Source: CAZIAK01 sp964537035
GTDB taxonomy: Bacteria > Planctomycetota > B15-G4
NCBI GenBank assembly: GCA_964537035.1
Contig: CAZIAK010000008.1
Span: 1 to 64,000 of the forward strand
Reading direction: 5' to 3'
DNA: 64,000 nucleotides
Shown: one piece after another, positions 33,903 to 42,926 of the stretch
Layout: every line of letters starts with the position of its first letter
How positions within the stretch are numbered: position 1 is the first letter of the stretch
The notes under the pieces: generated by a model
The model's input: only the letters and a program-made list of their open reading frames with translations
Databases searched by the model: none
Told to the model about the DNA's origin: nothing
Program-made: the position numbers and the translations under genes

Positions 33903-34804
33903 CGGGTCTCCTCCACGAACTGACCCGCGCCGTCGAGCATGGCCTTGGCCTGGTCAGCGCCCGGGCGATGGCGGGCATACTTGACCAGGTCGCACTGGGT
34001 GAGAAAGCTCTCCAGCCCCTCTGCCCGTTCGGCCAGCCCCTCGTCGGCGGCGGACGCCTCCAGCAAGAACTCTTCGGTGGTTCGCGCGGGAGCGTGCACG
34101 GAAAAGCGCCCCTCGATGTAGGTGCGCAAGACGTCCGAGACGGCCACGATGAACACCAGCACCTCTTCAGAACTACGGGGCAGCTTGAGCCGCAGCCGGT
34201 CGAGAGCTTGCAGCGCCACGTGATCCACAGGTGGCACATAGATCGGCGTGATGACGATGCGCGAGCTGCGCACGACCCAGATCCAGAGCAGCACCAGCGC
34301 GGCCGACAGCGCGGCGGCGAAGAGCGTCAGATCAGCAGGTGGCAGGGGCAAGGCCAACGGTTGCAGCAGCTCAGAGACACGAGCCACCGTGCCCTTGGGA
34401 CTCTGCTCTGCCACCAATACAGTGGCCGAGTCGAGGGCCGTGACCACGTCGCCGTCGATGAAGCTGAGCCCCTCGAAGACGAGCTCGCCGGCGCGCCAGC
34501 TGGCCACGGGCAGGCGCAGCTCGTCCGGCCCCAGACGACGCACGACCTGTGCGCTGCCCACCAGCACGTCGTCAGGCACAGGGTCGAGACGCAGATCCGC
34601 GTCTTCGCTGAACTCGCCGCGCACCACCAGCTCAAACCAGCCGATGGGGACCGGCCCGTCGGGCAACACCAGCTCAAGGGGCGGCTGAGCTGGCGCCACG
34701 GCGGAGGCGTCTTCGACCACACCAGCCGAGGCCGCCGAGGGCACCGCAGGCGCCACCAGCGGGGCCCACAACAACGTGGCGATCACCACCAAGAGCGCAG
34801 TCAT
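33899..34804 (-). CDS. DUF4381-like membrane protein of the MoxR/Bat operon
   Basis: A signal-like N-terminus leads to a periplasmic beta-rich region (about 30-150), one membrane helix near residue 165 (LTLFAAALSAALVLLWIWVV) and a cytoplasmic helical domain with VFIVAVSDVLRTYIEGRFS and TTEEFLLE, the signature of DUF4381-type proteins found between DUF58 and BatA genes. Both ends overlap their neighbours by 4 nt. The family has no agreed activity. Its place in the operon suggests it links the VWA complex to the cytoplasm. Confidence 0.75.
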   Translation of the reverse strand: MTALLVVIATLLWAPLVAPAVPSAASAGVVEDASAVAPAQPPLELVLPDGPVPIGWFELVVRGEFSEDADLRLDPVPDDVLVGSAQVVRRLGPDELRLPVASWRAGELVFEGLSFIDGDVVTALDSATVLVAEQSPKGTVARVSELLQPLALPLPPADLTLFAAALSAALVLLWIWVVRSSRIVITPIYVPPVDHVALQALDRLRLKLPRSSEEVLVFIVAVSDVLRTYIEGRFSVHAPARTTEEFLLEASAADEGLAERAEGLESFLTQCDLVKYARHRPGADQAKAMLDGAGQFVEETR

Positions 34805-35697
34805 CGGCGACGCTCACGCATGTGCAGGTAGGCCACCAGCGGGTCCACCACCGCGCCCCCCAAGGGGATGTCCACGAGGTCAACGCCCCGGCGCATCAAC
34901 TCGTCTTTCAGCTTCTCGGTGCGCTCCTCGAAGCGCGCAGCGAGGCTCTCACGCACGGCGCTGGAGCTGCTGTCCACCAGAAACTCCTGCCCTGTCTCTG
35001 GGTCTCGCCAACGCACCAGACCGACCGCCGGCAGCTCGCGGTGCAACGTGTCGACCAGGCGCAGGGCCACCACGTCGTGCCGCCGGGCCAATGCACCCAG
35101 GGGACGGGAGAAGCCGTCGTCGAGGAAGTCAGAGAGCAAGAACACGTAGGCCCGCCGCTTGAGCACCCGGCTCAGGTGCTCGCAGACCATGGCGATGGAT
35201 GTGCCCGCGTCTTCGCTGCCCCGATAGAGAGCCTCGCGAATGATGCGAAAGGCCTGCCGCGCTCCGCCCCGGGGCGGCAGCTCGAGTTCGATCTTGTCGC
35301 TGAACCCCAGGTAGCCCGCCCGGTCACCGGACTGGATCGCGCTGAAGGCCAGGATCGCCGACAACTCCGCCGCCGCCTGGCGCACATTGCGATCGCTGCT
35401 GCCCAGCCGCGTACTGGCCGAGAGGTCGTGAGCGAGGATGACCGTCTGCTCCCGCTCCTCGACGAACTTCTTGATGTACGGATGACCCTGGCGAGCGGTG
35501 ACGTTCCAGTCGATGGCCCGCACGTCGTCGCCCGGCACGTACTCACGGACCTCTTCGAACTCCATGCCCGAACCCCGAAACACGGAGCGGAACCCGCCGG
35601 CCACCATGTCGGTGACCGCCTTGCGGGTGCGCAGCTGGACCCGGCGCACAGAGCGCAGGATCTCGGCGGTGGTGGGCTCGGAGACCTCGCTGGTCAC
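34801..35697 (-). CDS. DUF58 domain-containing protein
   Basis: The 298-residue soluble protein shows the DUF58 signature FEEVREYVPGDDVRAIDWNVTAR followed by a VWA-like fold with LAHDLSAST in place of a full DxSxS and VFLLSDFLDDG. DUF58 proteins are constant companions of MoxR ATPases and are thought to be cytoplasmic adaptors. GTG overlaps the moxR stop and the stop overlaps the next start. No membrane segment is seen. Confidence 0.9.
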   Translation of the reverse strand: MTSEVSEPTTAEILRSVRRVQLRTRKAVTDMVAGGFRSVFRGSGMEFEEVREYVPGDDVRAIDWNVTARQGHPYIKKFVEEREQTVILAHDLSASTRLGSSDRNVRQAAAELSAILAFSAIQSGDRAGYLGFSDKIELELPPRGGARQAFRIIREALYRGSEDAGTSIAMVCEHLSRVLKRRAYVFLLSDFLDDGFSRPLGALARRHDVVALRLVDTLHRELPAVGLVRWRDPETGQEFLVDSSSSAVRESLAARFEERTEKLKDELMRRGVDLVDIPLGGAVVDPLVAYLHMRERRR

Positions 35698-36683
35698 GGC
35701 ACGTTGATCGTGTCGAGGATGCGAGTGATGACCTCCTCGACGGGGATCTCCCGGGCCTCGGCCTCGTAGCTCAGCAGAATGCGATGACGCAGAACGTCGT
35801 GAGCCACCTGCTTGATGTCGTGCCCCTTCACGTAGGCGCGACCGTCGAGGAAGGCGTGTGCCCGACCGGTGAGCCCAAGAGCGATCGATGCCCGAGGACT
35901 GGCACCCGTGTCGATCAGCGGCGCCAGGTCGTCGAGTCCCACCGAGGCCGGGTCGCGGGTGGCCCGCACCACGTCGACGATGTAGGCGGTCACCAGCTCG
36001 TCGATGTAGACCTCGTCGAGCAGGGCCATGGCTCGCGTCAGCTGCTCATGGCTGGTCACCTTGCGCACGTCGGTGCGAGGCTGGTGACGGGCCATGGCGT
36101 CGACGATCTTCTGCTCGTCGTCCTTGCTGGGGTAGTCGACCATGATCTTCAGCAGGAAGCGGTCGAGCTGCGCCTCTGGCAAGGGGTAGGTGCCCTGCTG
36201 CTCGAGGGGGTTCTGGGTGGCCATGACGAAGAACGGCTGGGGCAGCACGTGGGTCTGGTCGCCGATGGTGACCGTGCGCTCCTGCATGGCCTCGAGCAGG
36301 GCCGACTGCACCTTTGCCGGCGAGCGGTTGATCTCGTCCGCGAGCAGGATGTTCGCGAACACGGGCCCCCGGCGCACGCTGAACTCGCCGGACGCCGGGT
36401 TGTAGATCTCGGTGCCGGTGACGTCGCTGGGCAGCAGGTCCGGGGTGAACTGGATGCGATGAAAGTCGAGATCGAGGGCCTGGGACAGGGTGCGCACCAG
36501 CAGGGTCTTGGCCAGACCGGGCACGCCCTCCAGGAGCACGTGGCCGTCCGCCAGCATGGCGATGATCAGCCGCTCGACCAGGTGTCTCTGGCCCACCACC
36601 ACCCGCTCGACCTCGTCCATCAGGTCGGTCAGAAAGCGGGACTCTTCCTTGATGCGCGCGCCGCGCTCCAGGATGTCACTCAC
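35694..36683 (-). CDS. moxR: MoxR-family AAA+ ATPase
   Basis: First gene of the eight-gene Bat operon. The 329 residues have Walker A in LLEGVPGLAKTLLVRTLSQ, Walker B in ILLADEINRSPAKVQSALLEAMQE, sensor 1 in MATQNPLEQQGTYPLPEAQLDRF and a C-terminal lid with GASPRASIAL. MoxR ATPases act as chaperone-like remodelers that load metals or activate VWA-domain partners, here the products downstream. A candidate promoter lies about 135 bases upstream, and the start is the ATG that gives the normal family length. Confidence 0.94.
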   Translation of the reverse strand: MSDILERGARIKEESRFLTDLMDEVERVVVGQRHLVERLIIAMLADGHVLLEGVPGLAKTLLVRTLSQALDLDFHRIQFTPDLLPSDVTGTEIYNPASGEFSVRRGPVFANILLADEINRSPAKVQSALLEAMQERTVTIGDQTHVLPQPFFVMATQNPLEQQGTYPLPEAQLDRFLLKIMVDYPSKDDEQKIVDAMARHQPRTDVRKVTSHEQLTRAMALLDEVYIDELVTAYIVDVVRATRDPASVGLDDLAPLIDTGASPRASIALGLTGRAHAFLDGRAYVKGHDIKQVAHDVLRHRILLSYEAEAREIPVEEVITRILDTINVP

Positions 36684-36815
36684 GGGGACTCCTCTTGTCT
36701 TCTCGCTGGGATCGCTTGGCCCACCAGGCTGGTTTCAGGCCAATGCAGGTCTAGGTACGTGCTCAGAGTGTGCCGCCCCCCGAGGCGTTCCTCGGCGAGT
36801 CTTGGCCAATCAAGC

Positions 36816-36821
36816 ACTATA
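36816..36821 (-). promoter_or_regulatory. Candidate -10 box for the MoxR/Bat operon
   Basis: On the minus strand the gap 36684-36895 contains TATAGT, within GGTATAGTGC, about 133 bases before the moxR start. This is the most promoter-like AT-rich hexamer in the gap. No good -35 sequence is seen at 16-18 bases, so the call is weak. A 5' leader of this length could hold further control, but I see no recognisable structure. Confidence 0.3.
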
Positions 36822-36895
36822 CCGATAGACCCATGGCGAATGTTGGACGACCGGCCCCCTCGAGTCTGGCTCTGAGCGACGCAATCGAGGCCGCC

Positions 36896-38008
36896 TCAGA
36901 CCAGGCTGCGCAAGAAGACCAGCGCCGGTGCCACCCGGATGCCGACCTCGTTCTGGTAGTCCCGCTCGCCTCTGGCAGAGAGCTGCCAGGCCTCCGCGTC
37001 GGGGAATCTGGCCTTGAGGTAGGCCAGGCCTTTGTCCACCGCCCGATCGCTTTGTTTGCACTCGACCAGCAGAGTCGGCTGGCCCTTCTCCACCACGACG
37101 AAATCCACCTCGCGCCCGTCTGTGTCCCTGAAGAACATCAGCTCGATGTCCCGCCCCTGGGTGTCCTGCTGAAACTGCACCCACTTGAGCAGGTGGCAGG
37201 CCACCACGTTCTCGAATCGGGCCGCACGGTCGTCCACCAGGGTCCAGTCCACGTGGTAGTGCTTTCGAGCCTTGCGGATGGCCCTGATCTTGGGGGCGCC
37301 AAACGGGGAGATGCGAAAGACGGCGTGGAGACGCTCCAGCACCGTGATCCAGCGCTCCGCCGTCTTGTGGCTCACTGCCAGATCTTCCCGCAAGGCGTTC
37401 ACAGACAGCAGCGACCCCACAAGGTCGGGCAGACGCAGCATCAGCAGCTCAAGCCGGCCCAGATCATCGACCCGCTCCAGGCTCGTCAGCTCTTCGTGGA
37501 TCAGCAGATTTCGGTACTCGCGGGACCAGCGCCGCGCTTCGATCTGACTGCCTGAGAAGAACGGCTCCGGAAAGCCCCCCAGCTCCATGAACTGCTCAAA
37601 GTCATCGGCGGTGGTCAGCTGGAGTTCAGCCACCGACAGAGGGTGGAGGCGCAGCAGGTGATACCGACCCTGGAGCGAGTCCCCCGAGAAGCGGTACATC
37701 TCCAGGCGTGCAGAGCCGGTCACCAGCACCCGTTGGCCAGAGGGTCGGCCGTCCCACACTCCCTTCAGCCAGTTGCGCCAACCCCGGTACTTGTGGATCT
37801 CGTCGAAGACCCAGAAGTCTCCTGGAGGGAGCTGACCCTTGAGGATGCGCTCGCGATGTTCGCCGACGTCCCAGTTCAGGTAGCCGTCAGCTCCGTTCAG
37901 GAGCCTCAGGGACAGCGTCGTCTTGCCTACCTGACGAGGTCCAGACAGCAGGACCATCTTCCGATCGAGGTCGCGCAGGACCTGGGCTTCAAGGTAGCGA
38001 GGCTGCAT
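36896..38008 (-). CDS. AAA ATPase with DUF4143 (nuclease-fold) C-terminus
   Basis: The 370-residue protein has Walker A in LSGPRQVGKTTLSLRLL, Walker B in FWVFDEIHKYRGWRNWLKG, an arginine-finger-like GSARLEMYR, a winged-helix segment (VNALREDLAVSHKTAERWI) and a C-terminal PD-(D/E)xK-type pattern (GREVDFVVVEKGQPTLLVEC, then K). This is the AAA_14/DUF4143 group, widespread and often horizontally spread. Its function is unproved and links to toxin-antitoxin or DNA-handling systems are suggested. It is a single gene, and its upstream DNA is unusually AT-rich for this window. Confidence 0.85.
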   Translation of the reverse strand: MQPRYLEAQVLRDLDRKMVLLSGPRQVGKTTLSLRLLNGADGYLNWDVGEHRERILKGQLPPGDFWVFDEIHKYRGWRNWLKGVWDGRPSGQRVLVTGSARLEMYRFSGDSLQGRYHLLRLHPLSVAELQLTTADDFEQFMELGGFPEPFFSGSQIEARRWSREYRNLLIHEELTSLERVDDLGRLELLMLRLPDLVGSLLSVNALREDLAVSHKTAERWITVLERLHAVFRISPFGAPKIRAIRKARKHYHVDWTLVDDRAARFENVVACHLLKWVQFQQDTQGRDIELMFFRDTDGREVDFVVVEKGQPTLLVECKQSDRAVDKGLAYLKARFPDAEAWQLSARGERDYQNEVGIRVAPALVFLRSLV

Positions 38009-38134
38009 GAAGGCAGAATACTGACATTTTCACCTATAGTCCAATTCAAGCACAGACGTTTTACACCGTCAGCGAAAGACAGAGTTCGGTGGTTTCGAGC
38101 CCGCAGGAGTCCACCCGGGGCCATTCCGGATGCC

Positions 38135-40237
38135 TCACCCCCCGGCCAGCAGGTTCTCGCCCCTCAGCCGGGTCGCCGGGAAGGCTCGCTCTCGCAGGGC
38201 CTCCAGCTGCTCGTCGTTCAGGCCCTCGGCGGCGGCCAGGGCCGGGGCTCGGGTGGCGGCCAGCAGGTCCACGTCGACCACCGGGTCGAGCACCAAGAAG
38301 CCGGGCATACCGCTCTGCCGGGTGCCCAGCACCTCGCCCGGGCCTCGCAGGGTCAGGTCTTGCTCGGCCAGCAGAAAGCCGTCCTCGCTGTCGCAAAGCG
38401 CCCGCAGCCGATCGAGGGCAATGGGACCCTTCACCGGGCCGAGCAGATAGCAGGCCCCGGGCAGCCTGCCCCGGCCCACCCGGCCCCGAATCTGGTGCAG
38501 GGTGGCCAGGCCGAAGCGGCTGGGATCGGGCAAAACGACGAACGTCGCCTCGGGGACGTCGAGCCCCACCTCGATGAGCACGGTGGCCACCAGCACATCG
38601 AGATCTCCCGTCCGAAACCCGTCGAGCACCTCATCGCGCTCGGTCGCCGGGAGCTTGCCGTGGACCGCTCCCACCCGCAGGGGTGGCCGACCGGCGCCTC
38701 CCAGCCCAGCCTCGCCAAGATGCTCGCGCACCTTCTCGACCGTCTCCTCCACCGAGTGGCCGGGGGTCTCACCGGCGGCGATGGACGGGCAGACCACGTA
38801 GCCTCGCTGCCCGTCGGCCACGAGCCCCGCCAGGTGCCGCCACATGCGGGGCTGCTTGCTCGACGGCACGTAGGCCGTGGTGCGCGGGCTGCGCCCCGGG
38901 GGCAGCTCGTCGATCACGCTCACGTCGAGCTCGCCGTAGGCCGTGAGGGCCAGGGTGCGAGGGATCGGCGTGGCCGTCATGACCAGCAGATGGGACTCGA
39001 CCCCTTTCGTGCGAAAGCGCACCCGCTGGCGCACGCCGAAGCGGTGCTGCTCGTCGACCACGGTGACCGCCAGATCGGCGAAGGTCACGCTGGCCCCCGC
39101 CAGGCCGTGGGTGCCCACCGCCAGGGCCAGGCTGCCGTCCGCCAGTCCCTCACGCACCCGGCGACGCTCTGCTGCCTTGCCACCGCCCGTGATCAGTGCC
39201 ACCCCGGGCGCCGCCTCGCCGTAAGCCCTTGCCAGCACGCCGCGTAGGGTGGCCAGGTGCTGCAGGGCCAGCACCTCTGTGGGGGCCATGATCGCGCCCT
39301 GGCGACCGCAGGCCACCGCCGCCAGCAAGGCATAGAGGGCAATCATGGTCTTGCCCGAACCCACATCCCCTTGCAGCAGGCGGCCCATGGGACGGTCGCA
39401 GCCCAGATCTTTGCGCAGCTCGGCCAGCACCCGAGCCTGGGCCGCCGTGGGTTCGTAGGGCAGCTGGGACAGCAGCCGCTTGTGGATCGCGCCGTCGAGG
39501 GTCAGGGCGGTGCCCCGGTCGACGCCCAGATGCCGTCTGCGCAGGGCCACCTGCAACGACAAGGCCCAGGCCTCGTCACGGGCCAGGCGCTGCCGGGCGG
39601 CTCGTGCAGACTCGATGTCCGTGGGGTCATGGACCGCCGCCAAGGCCTCCGCCAAGCCCGGCTCGCCCGGCTCCGGCACGCGCCAGTCATCCAAGCCGCC
39701 CTCGGCCAGGATCGCCAGCAGGGCCTTGCGATGGACTCGAGGGGGTACGCCGGCAGGCAGACGGTAGACGGGCACCAAGGATGAGGGCAGGGCCGGGGGC
39801 TCTCCGTCGGTATCTGGCAGGCGCTCATGATCGGTGGCCAACAGCCGGGGGCGGCCCTCATCGGCGCTCTCGACCTTGCCCGCCGCCCAGATCCGGGTGC
39901 CTCGGCTCAGGCTCTTGGCCAGGTAGGCCCGGTTGAAGAGCAGCACCAGCAGCTCGTCCCCGGCCTCGTCCCTGGTGAGCAGGGAGACCGTGCTGTTCCG
40001 GCCCCGGCGGCGGACCGAGGCTCGCAAGACCTCGACCGAGACGGCGCCCCGCTCACCGTGGACAAGCTCGGCCACGAGCACCGGGGCGGGGCGGGCTCTG
40101 AAGCGGTCGGGTAGGTGGTAGAGCAGATCGCGACGGGTGTGCAGACCCGCATCGGCGTAGCTCTGAGCCCGGCGAGGACCCACTCCGGGCAGGCCGGTGA
40201 GCCCGGCTCTCAGGACGGGGTGTAGCTCGGCGGTCAT
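38135..40237 (-). CDS. recG: ATP-dependent DNA helicase RecG
   Basis: ATG at 40237 (MTAELHPVLRAGLTG) gives 700 residues, the usual RecG length; the frame runs on to 40438 into the divergent gene's territory. A wedge/OB domain is followed by helicase motifs: QGDVGSGKTMIAL (motif I), VVDEQHRFGVRQR (motif II, DEQH), TATPIPRTLAL (motif III) and QIRGRVGRG (motif VI). RecG remodels stalled replication forks and Holliday junctions. The N-terminal wedge is somewhat short on sequence motifs but no domain appears missing. Confidence 0.94.
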   Translation of the reverse strand: MTAELHPVLRAGLTGLPGVGPRRAQSYADAGLHTRRDLLYHLPDRFRARPAPVLVAELVHGERGAVSVEVLRASVRRRGRNSTVSLLTRDEAGDELLVLLFNRAYLAKSLSRGTRIWAAGKVESADEGRPRLLATDHERLPDTDGEPPALPSSLVPVYRLPAGVPPRVHRKALLAILAEGGLDDWRVPEPGEPGLAEALAAVHDPTDIESARAARQRLARDEAWALSLQVALRRRHLGVDRGTALTLDGAIHKRLLSQLPYEPTAAQARVLAELRKDLGCDRPMGRLLQGDVGSGKTMIALYALLAAVACGRQGAIMAPTEVLALQHLATLRGVLARAYGEAAPGVALITGGGKAAERRRVREGLADGSLALAVGTHGLAGASVTFADLAVTVVDEQHRFGVRQRVRFRTKGVESHLLVMTATPIPRTLALTAYGELDVSVIDELPPGRSPRTTAYVPSSKQPRMWRHLAGLVADGQRGYVVCPSIAAGETPGHSVEETVEKVREHLGEAGLGGAGRPPLRVGAVHGKLPATERDEVLDGFRTGDLDVLVATVLIEVGLDVPEATFVVLPDPSRFGLATLHQIRGRVGRGRLPGACYLLGPVKGPIALDRLRALCDSEDGFLLAEQDLTLRGPGEVLGTRQSGMPGFLVLDPVVDVDLLAATRAPALAAAEGLNDEQLEALRERAFPATRLRGENLLAGG

Positions 40238-40277
40238 GCTGCGCGTCACAATAGGCCTCGGTCTGGAGCCACACCCC

Positions 40278-41711
40278 ATGATGACCTGCAAGACACGCCG
40301 CCGCACACTGTTCCTGCCCATTGTCCGGGTCGTGGCCCTCGGGGCCTGTGCGCAACTCGTCCAGGCCGACCTCCTGGCCCAACAGCAGGTGCCCCCTGCT
40401 GGCCAGGACGAGCCCCAGCTGAGCCCCATCGAAGCCAAGGCCCAGGCCGAGCGGGACGCCGCCGAGCTCGCGGTCGCCGCAGCGAGGGAGCAGCTGAACG
40501 ATCGCTACGACAGTCTTGAATCTCTGCTCCTGGACCTGGAAGACGACTACGCCCTGCTGACCACCTCGGCCCAGGCCGCCACCCACCGCAACGCCCTCGT
40601 GGTGGCCATGAGCGACAGCCTGCCCGCCGCTCGCGCCCGCCTCGTGGCCCTCGCTGCCCAAGGCCGACGCCCCAACCGCAACGCCAGGGCCCGCGTGCTG
40701 TCCGATGTCTTCGCTGACCCGGTGGCCCAGTCGAGCACCGTCGACCCACGCCTGGCCTCGTGGATCGCCGATCAGGTCGCAACCGACCTGGGCAGCCGAG
40801 GCACTCTGGACGACGTGGGCAGCACCGAGGTGTTACGGGCCCTGGGCAAGATCTTCGTCCCCGGCGAGAGCTGGCACCTCTTCTGGAACCGGGCCTTCCA
40901 TGTCGACCTCGCCGAGGCCGGCGACTGGGCCGCCGCGCAGCAGCGCTACGAAGAGGCGGGCCTGGCCCTCGACCGCCTGCGCCAGCCGGAGCGTTACGGC
41001 CCGCGGGGAGAGATCGCCCCGGCGGGCATGGTGGTGGTCCCCGGGGGCAGCTACGAGCTGGGGCCGGGGACGGGCTACAAGCGTTCGATCCAGCAGGTCA
41101 GCCTGAAGTCGTTCGCCATGGACCGGCGCGAGGTCACCCAGCGCGAGTACAAGACCTTCATCGATGCCCAGGAGCGGAGCGTTCAGCGAGAGCTGCTCCC
41201 TCGAGACTGGTTCCTCAACGGCCTGGGCCTGTCCGAGCCTCCTGAGGGCCTGGCCAACCATCCTGTGATCTACGTGAGCTTCGATCAGGCCGCGGCCTAC
41301 GCCGCCTGGGCTGGCAAGCGCCTGCCCACCGAGAACGAGTGGGAAGCCGCAGCGGCGGGCACCGCAGGCTGGGCCTATCCCTGGGGCAACGGCTGGCGCA
41401 GCAATCAGTGCAATGGCGCCGGTGCCTCCGCAGGCACCCTGCCCGTGGAGAGCTTTCCCCATGCCACGTCTGGCGCGGGCTGCTTCGACATGGCTGGCAA
41501 CGTGTGGGAGTGGACCTCCACCCTCGAGGACGAATCCGACATCTCGACCCTGCCCGACGGCCCAGTGAACGTGATCATCCGGGGCGGCAGTTTCCGCGAC
41601 GATCGAGATCGCCTCACCAGCCGCTACCGCTGGATCGCCCCAGGACACGCCACCTTCGCCCACCCCCTGTACGACCGCCCCATCGGATTCCGTTGTGCCG
41701 CCGACCTCTGA
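40278..41711 (+). CDS. Exported protein with C-terminal SUMF1/formylglycine-generating-enzyme-like domain
   Basis: ATG at 40278 gives 477 residues with an export signal (TLFLPIVRVVALGACAQLV), a helical or coiled-coil region (about 40-240), then a SUMF1-type domain from about 255: MVVVPGGSYELGPGTGYKRS, DRREVTQREYKTFIDAQE, HPVIYVSFDQAAAYAAWAGK, RLPTENEWEAAAAG, MAGNVWEWTST and GGSFRDDRDRLTSRYR. The paired cysteines needed for sulfatase activation are not in the usual place, so it is more likely a ligand-binding or structural member, as are most planctomycete SUMF1-domain proteins. It is divergent from recG with about 40 bases between starts. Confidence 0.82.
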   Translation: MMTCKTRRRTLFLPIVRVVALGACAQLVQADLLAQQQVPPAGQDEPQLSPIEAKAQAERDAAELAVAAAREQLNDRYDSLESLLLDLEDDYALLTTSAQAATHRNALVVAMSDSLPAARARLVALAAQGRRPNRNARARVLSDVFADPVAQSSTVDPRLASWIADQVATDLGSRGTLDDVGSTEVLRALGKIFVPGESWHLFWNRAFHVDLAEAGDWAAAQQRYEEAGLALDRLRQPERYGPRGEIAPAGMVVVPGGSYELGPGTGYKRSIQQVSLKSFAMDRREVTQREYKTFIDAQERSVQRELLPRDWFLNGLGLSEPPEGLANHPVIYVSFDQAAAYAAWAGKRLPTENEWEAAAAGTAGWAYPWGNGWRSNQCNGAGASAGTLPVESFPHATSGAGCFDMAGNVWEWTSTLEDESDISTLPDGPVNVIIRGGSFRDDRDRLTSRYRWIAPGHATFAHPLYDRPIGFRCAADL

Positions 41712-41874
41712 TTTGCCAATCCTCCCCCCGGGCTCCCGGGCCGAGCAGCTGCTGCTCATCGGTCAGCTCATGGCCGACCTGGCCAGCATCCCCATTCATC
41801 TGGTGGTGTTCCTGTTCACCAGACGCCGTCACCAACGAGGGTTCGTGGCGGCCATGACCGAGGCGCGTTCATGA
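41695..41874 (+). CDS. Small membrane protein between the SUMF1-domain and SseB-like genes
   Basis: A 59-codon frame starts at GTG 41695 (TTG 41713 and ATG 41770 are in-frame alternatives), overlaps the end of the SUMF1-domain gene, and stops as ATGA over the start of the next gene. It encodes one membrane helix (LIGQLMADLASIPIHLVVFL) and then a basic stretch (TRRRHQRGF). The tidy 4-nt overlap and inside-positive topology argue for a real product, but no ribosome-binding site is clear and no family is recognised. Confidence 0.4.
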   Translation: MPPTSDLPILPPGSRAEQLLLIGQLMADLASIPIHLVVFLFTRRRHQRGFVAAMTEARS

Positions 41875-42926
41875 AGCAGCCGGGCACCGTCATGCACTAC
41901 GGAGGCGACGACTACCTCTTCGTCGAGGGCGGCTACAACGCCGAGACCCGCGCCATCACCTTGCTCGCCGCGCCGGACAACGGCCACTTCCCCCAAGACG
42001 AAGAGGCCGTTCCCATGGCCTGGCGCGATCAGGGCGAGTGGTTTCCCATCGCGCGACTCATCGGCGGCCAGCTCGAACTGCAGAAACAAGAGCACGAGGA
42101 CACAGCCGACTACGCCGCCGAGCTCATTCGTCATTACGTCGACGAAGCGCTGGACGGCCCGGACCAGGCCTGGACCCTGCGCAGTCCTCGAGGGTTTTCA
42201 GGGTCGCTCGAAGATGTGCTGCCCCAGGGCGTGGCGGTCGCGGTGTTCGACAGCGAAGAGAGCGCGAGAGAAGCGGCGGGCGAGGACACGGTCGTGGCCA
42301 TCTCCCACCTGGCATCGTTTCTCACCCACCTGGCCAGAGAAGGCTACGCGGGCGTCATGTGGAACCAGCAGCAGCCCGTGTTCTTCTGCATCGACGAAGC
42401 CTCAGACTTGCAGTTCTTGCGCATCGGGCGAGGGCGCGGCGAGACCGTCGAGATGGAGCTGCTCGATCCGCTGAAGGGCTGGGAGCCCTACGACGGCGCC
42501 GAAGAAATCGCCTTTCTCGACAACGCTGACGCCTGCGACGCAAGGCTGACCGAAGCCCTCGATCAAGAGCCCCTGCTGGGCTGGCCCGACGACAGCCAGC
42601 TCTGGTCACTGGGCCCCCAGGCTGGAGAGCCGGGTCTGGTGAACGTCGAAGAAGATGGCCTCTCGTATGCCCTGCTGTTCAGCGAAGAGGAGGCCGCCGA
42701 GACCTGGCTGGGTGACATCGACGAGCCCTGGGTTCGCTTCGCCGTGGCCGACCTGGCGGCCTTGCTCTCGGCCCCGGCCATGGACAACTGCGGAGGCCTG
42801 CTCAACCCAGGGGCCCACCGCGCTCGTCGGGGCGTGTTCTGGCAGGACGGCGAGCGGATCATCCTCGACAGCTTCAGCGGTTTCTGGGTGTTGGACCCGT
42901 CCGGCTTCGTCGCCCTGGAGCAGTAG
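41871..42926 (+). CDS. Hypothetical protein with two SseB-like halves
   Basis: The 351-residue protein has no signal peptide. Two related blocks are visible. Block one (about 116-170) reads VAVAVFDSEESAREAAG, VAISHLASFLTHLA and GVMWN. Block two (about 265-325) reads SYALLFSEEEAAETWLG, FAVADLAALLSAPA and GLLNPG. Each resembles the SseB N-terminal pattern of a strand, SEEAAxxW, hydrophobic strand and LxxLA followed by NPG. I infer an internal duplication of an SseB-like domain; the function is unknown. Its ATG overlaps the stop of the small membrane protein, so they are probably translated together. Its TAG stop sits at the edge of a palindromic element. Confidence 0.6.
   Translation: MKQPGTVMHYGGDDYLFVEGGYNAETRAITLLAAPDNGHFPQDEEAVPMAWRDQGEWFPIARLIGGQLELQKQEHEDTADYAAELIRHYVDEALDGPDQAWTLRSPRGFSGSLEDVLPQGVAVAVFDSEESAREAAGEDTVVAISHLASFLTHLAREGYAGVMWNQQQPVFFCIDEASDLQFLRIGRGRGETVEMELLDPLKGWEPYDGAEEIAFLDNADACDARLTEALDQEPLLGWPDDSQLWSLGPQAGEPGLVNVEEDGLSYALLFSEEEAAETWLGDIDEPWVRFAVADLAALLSAPAMDNCGGLLNPGAHRARRGVFWQDGERIILDSFSGFWVLDPSGFVALEQ

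Noticed and set aside
36684..36895. Riboswitch or small RNA upstream of the MoxR/Bat operon
   Set aside because: No conserved riboswitch blocks or strong stems were seen; only a weak -10 box.
37643..39247. Plus-strand frame across the DUF4143 ATPase and recG genes
   Set aside because: It covers the ends of two good minus-strand genes and encodes no recognisable protein.
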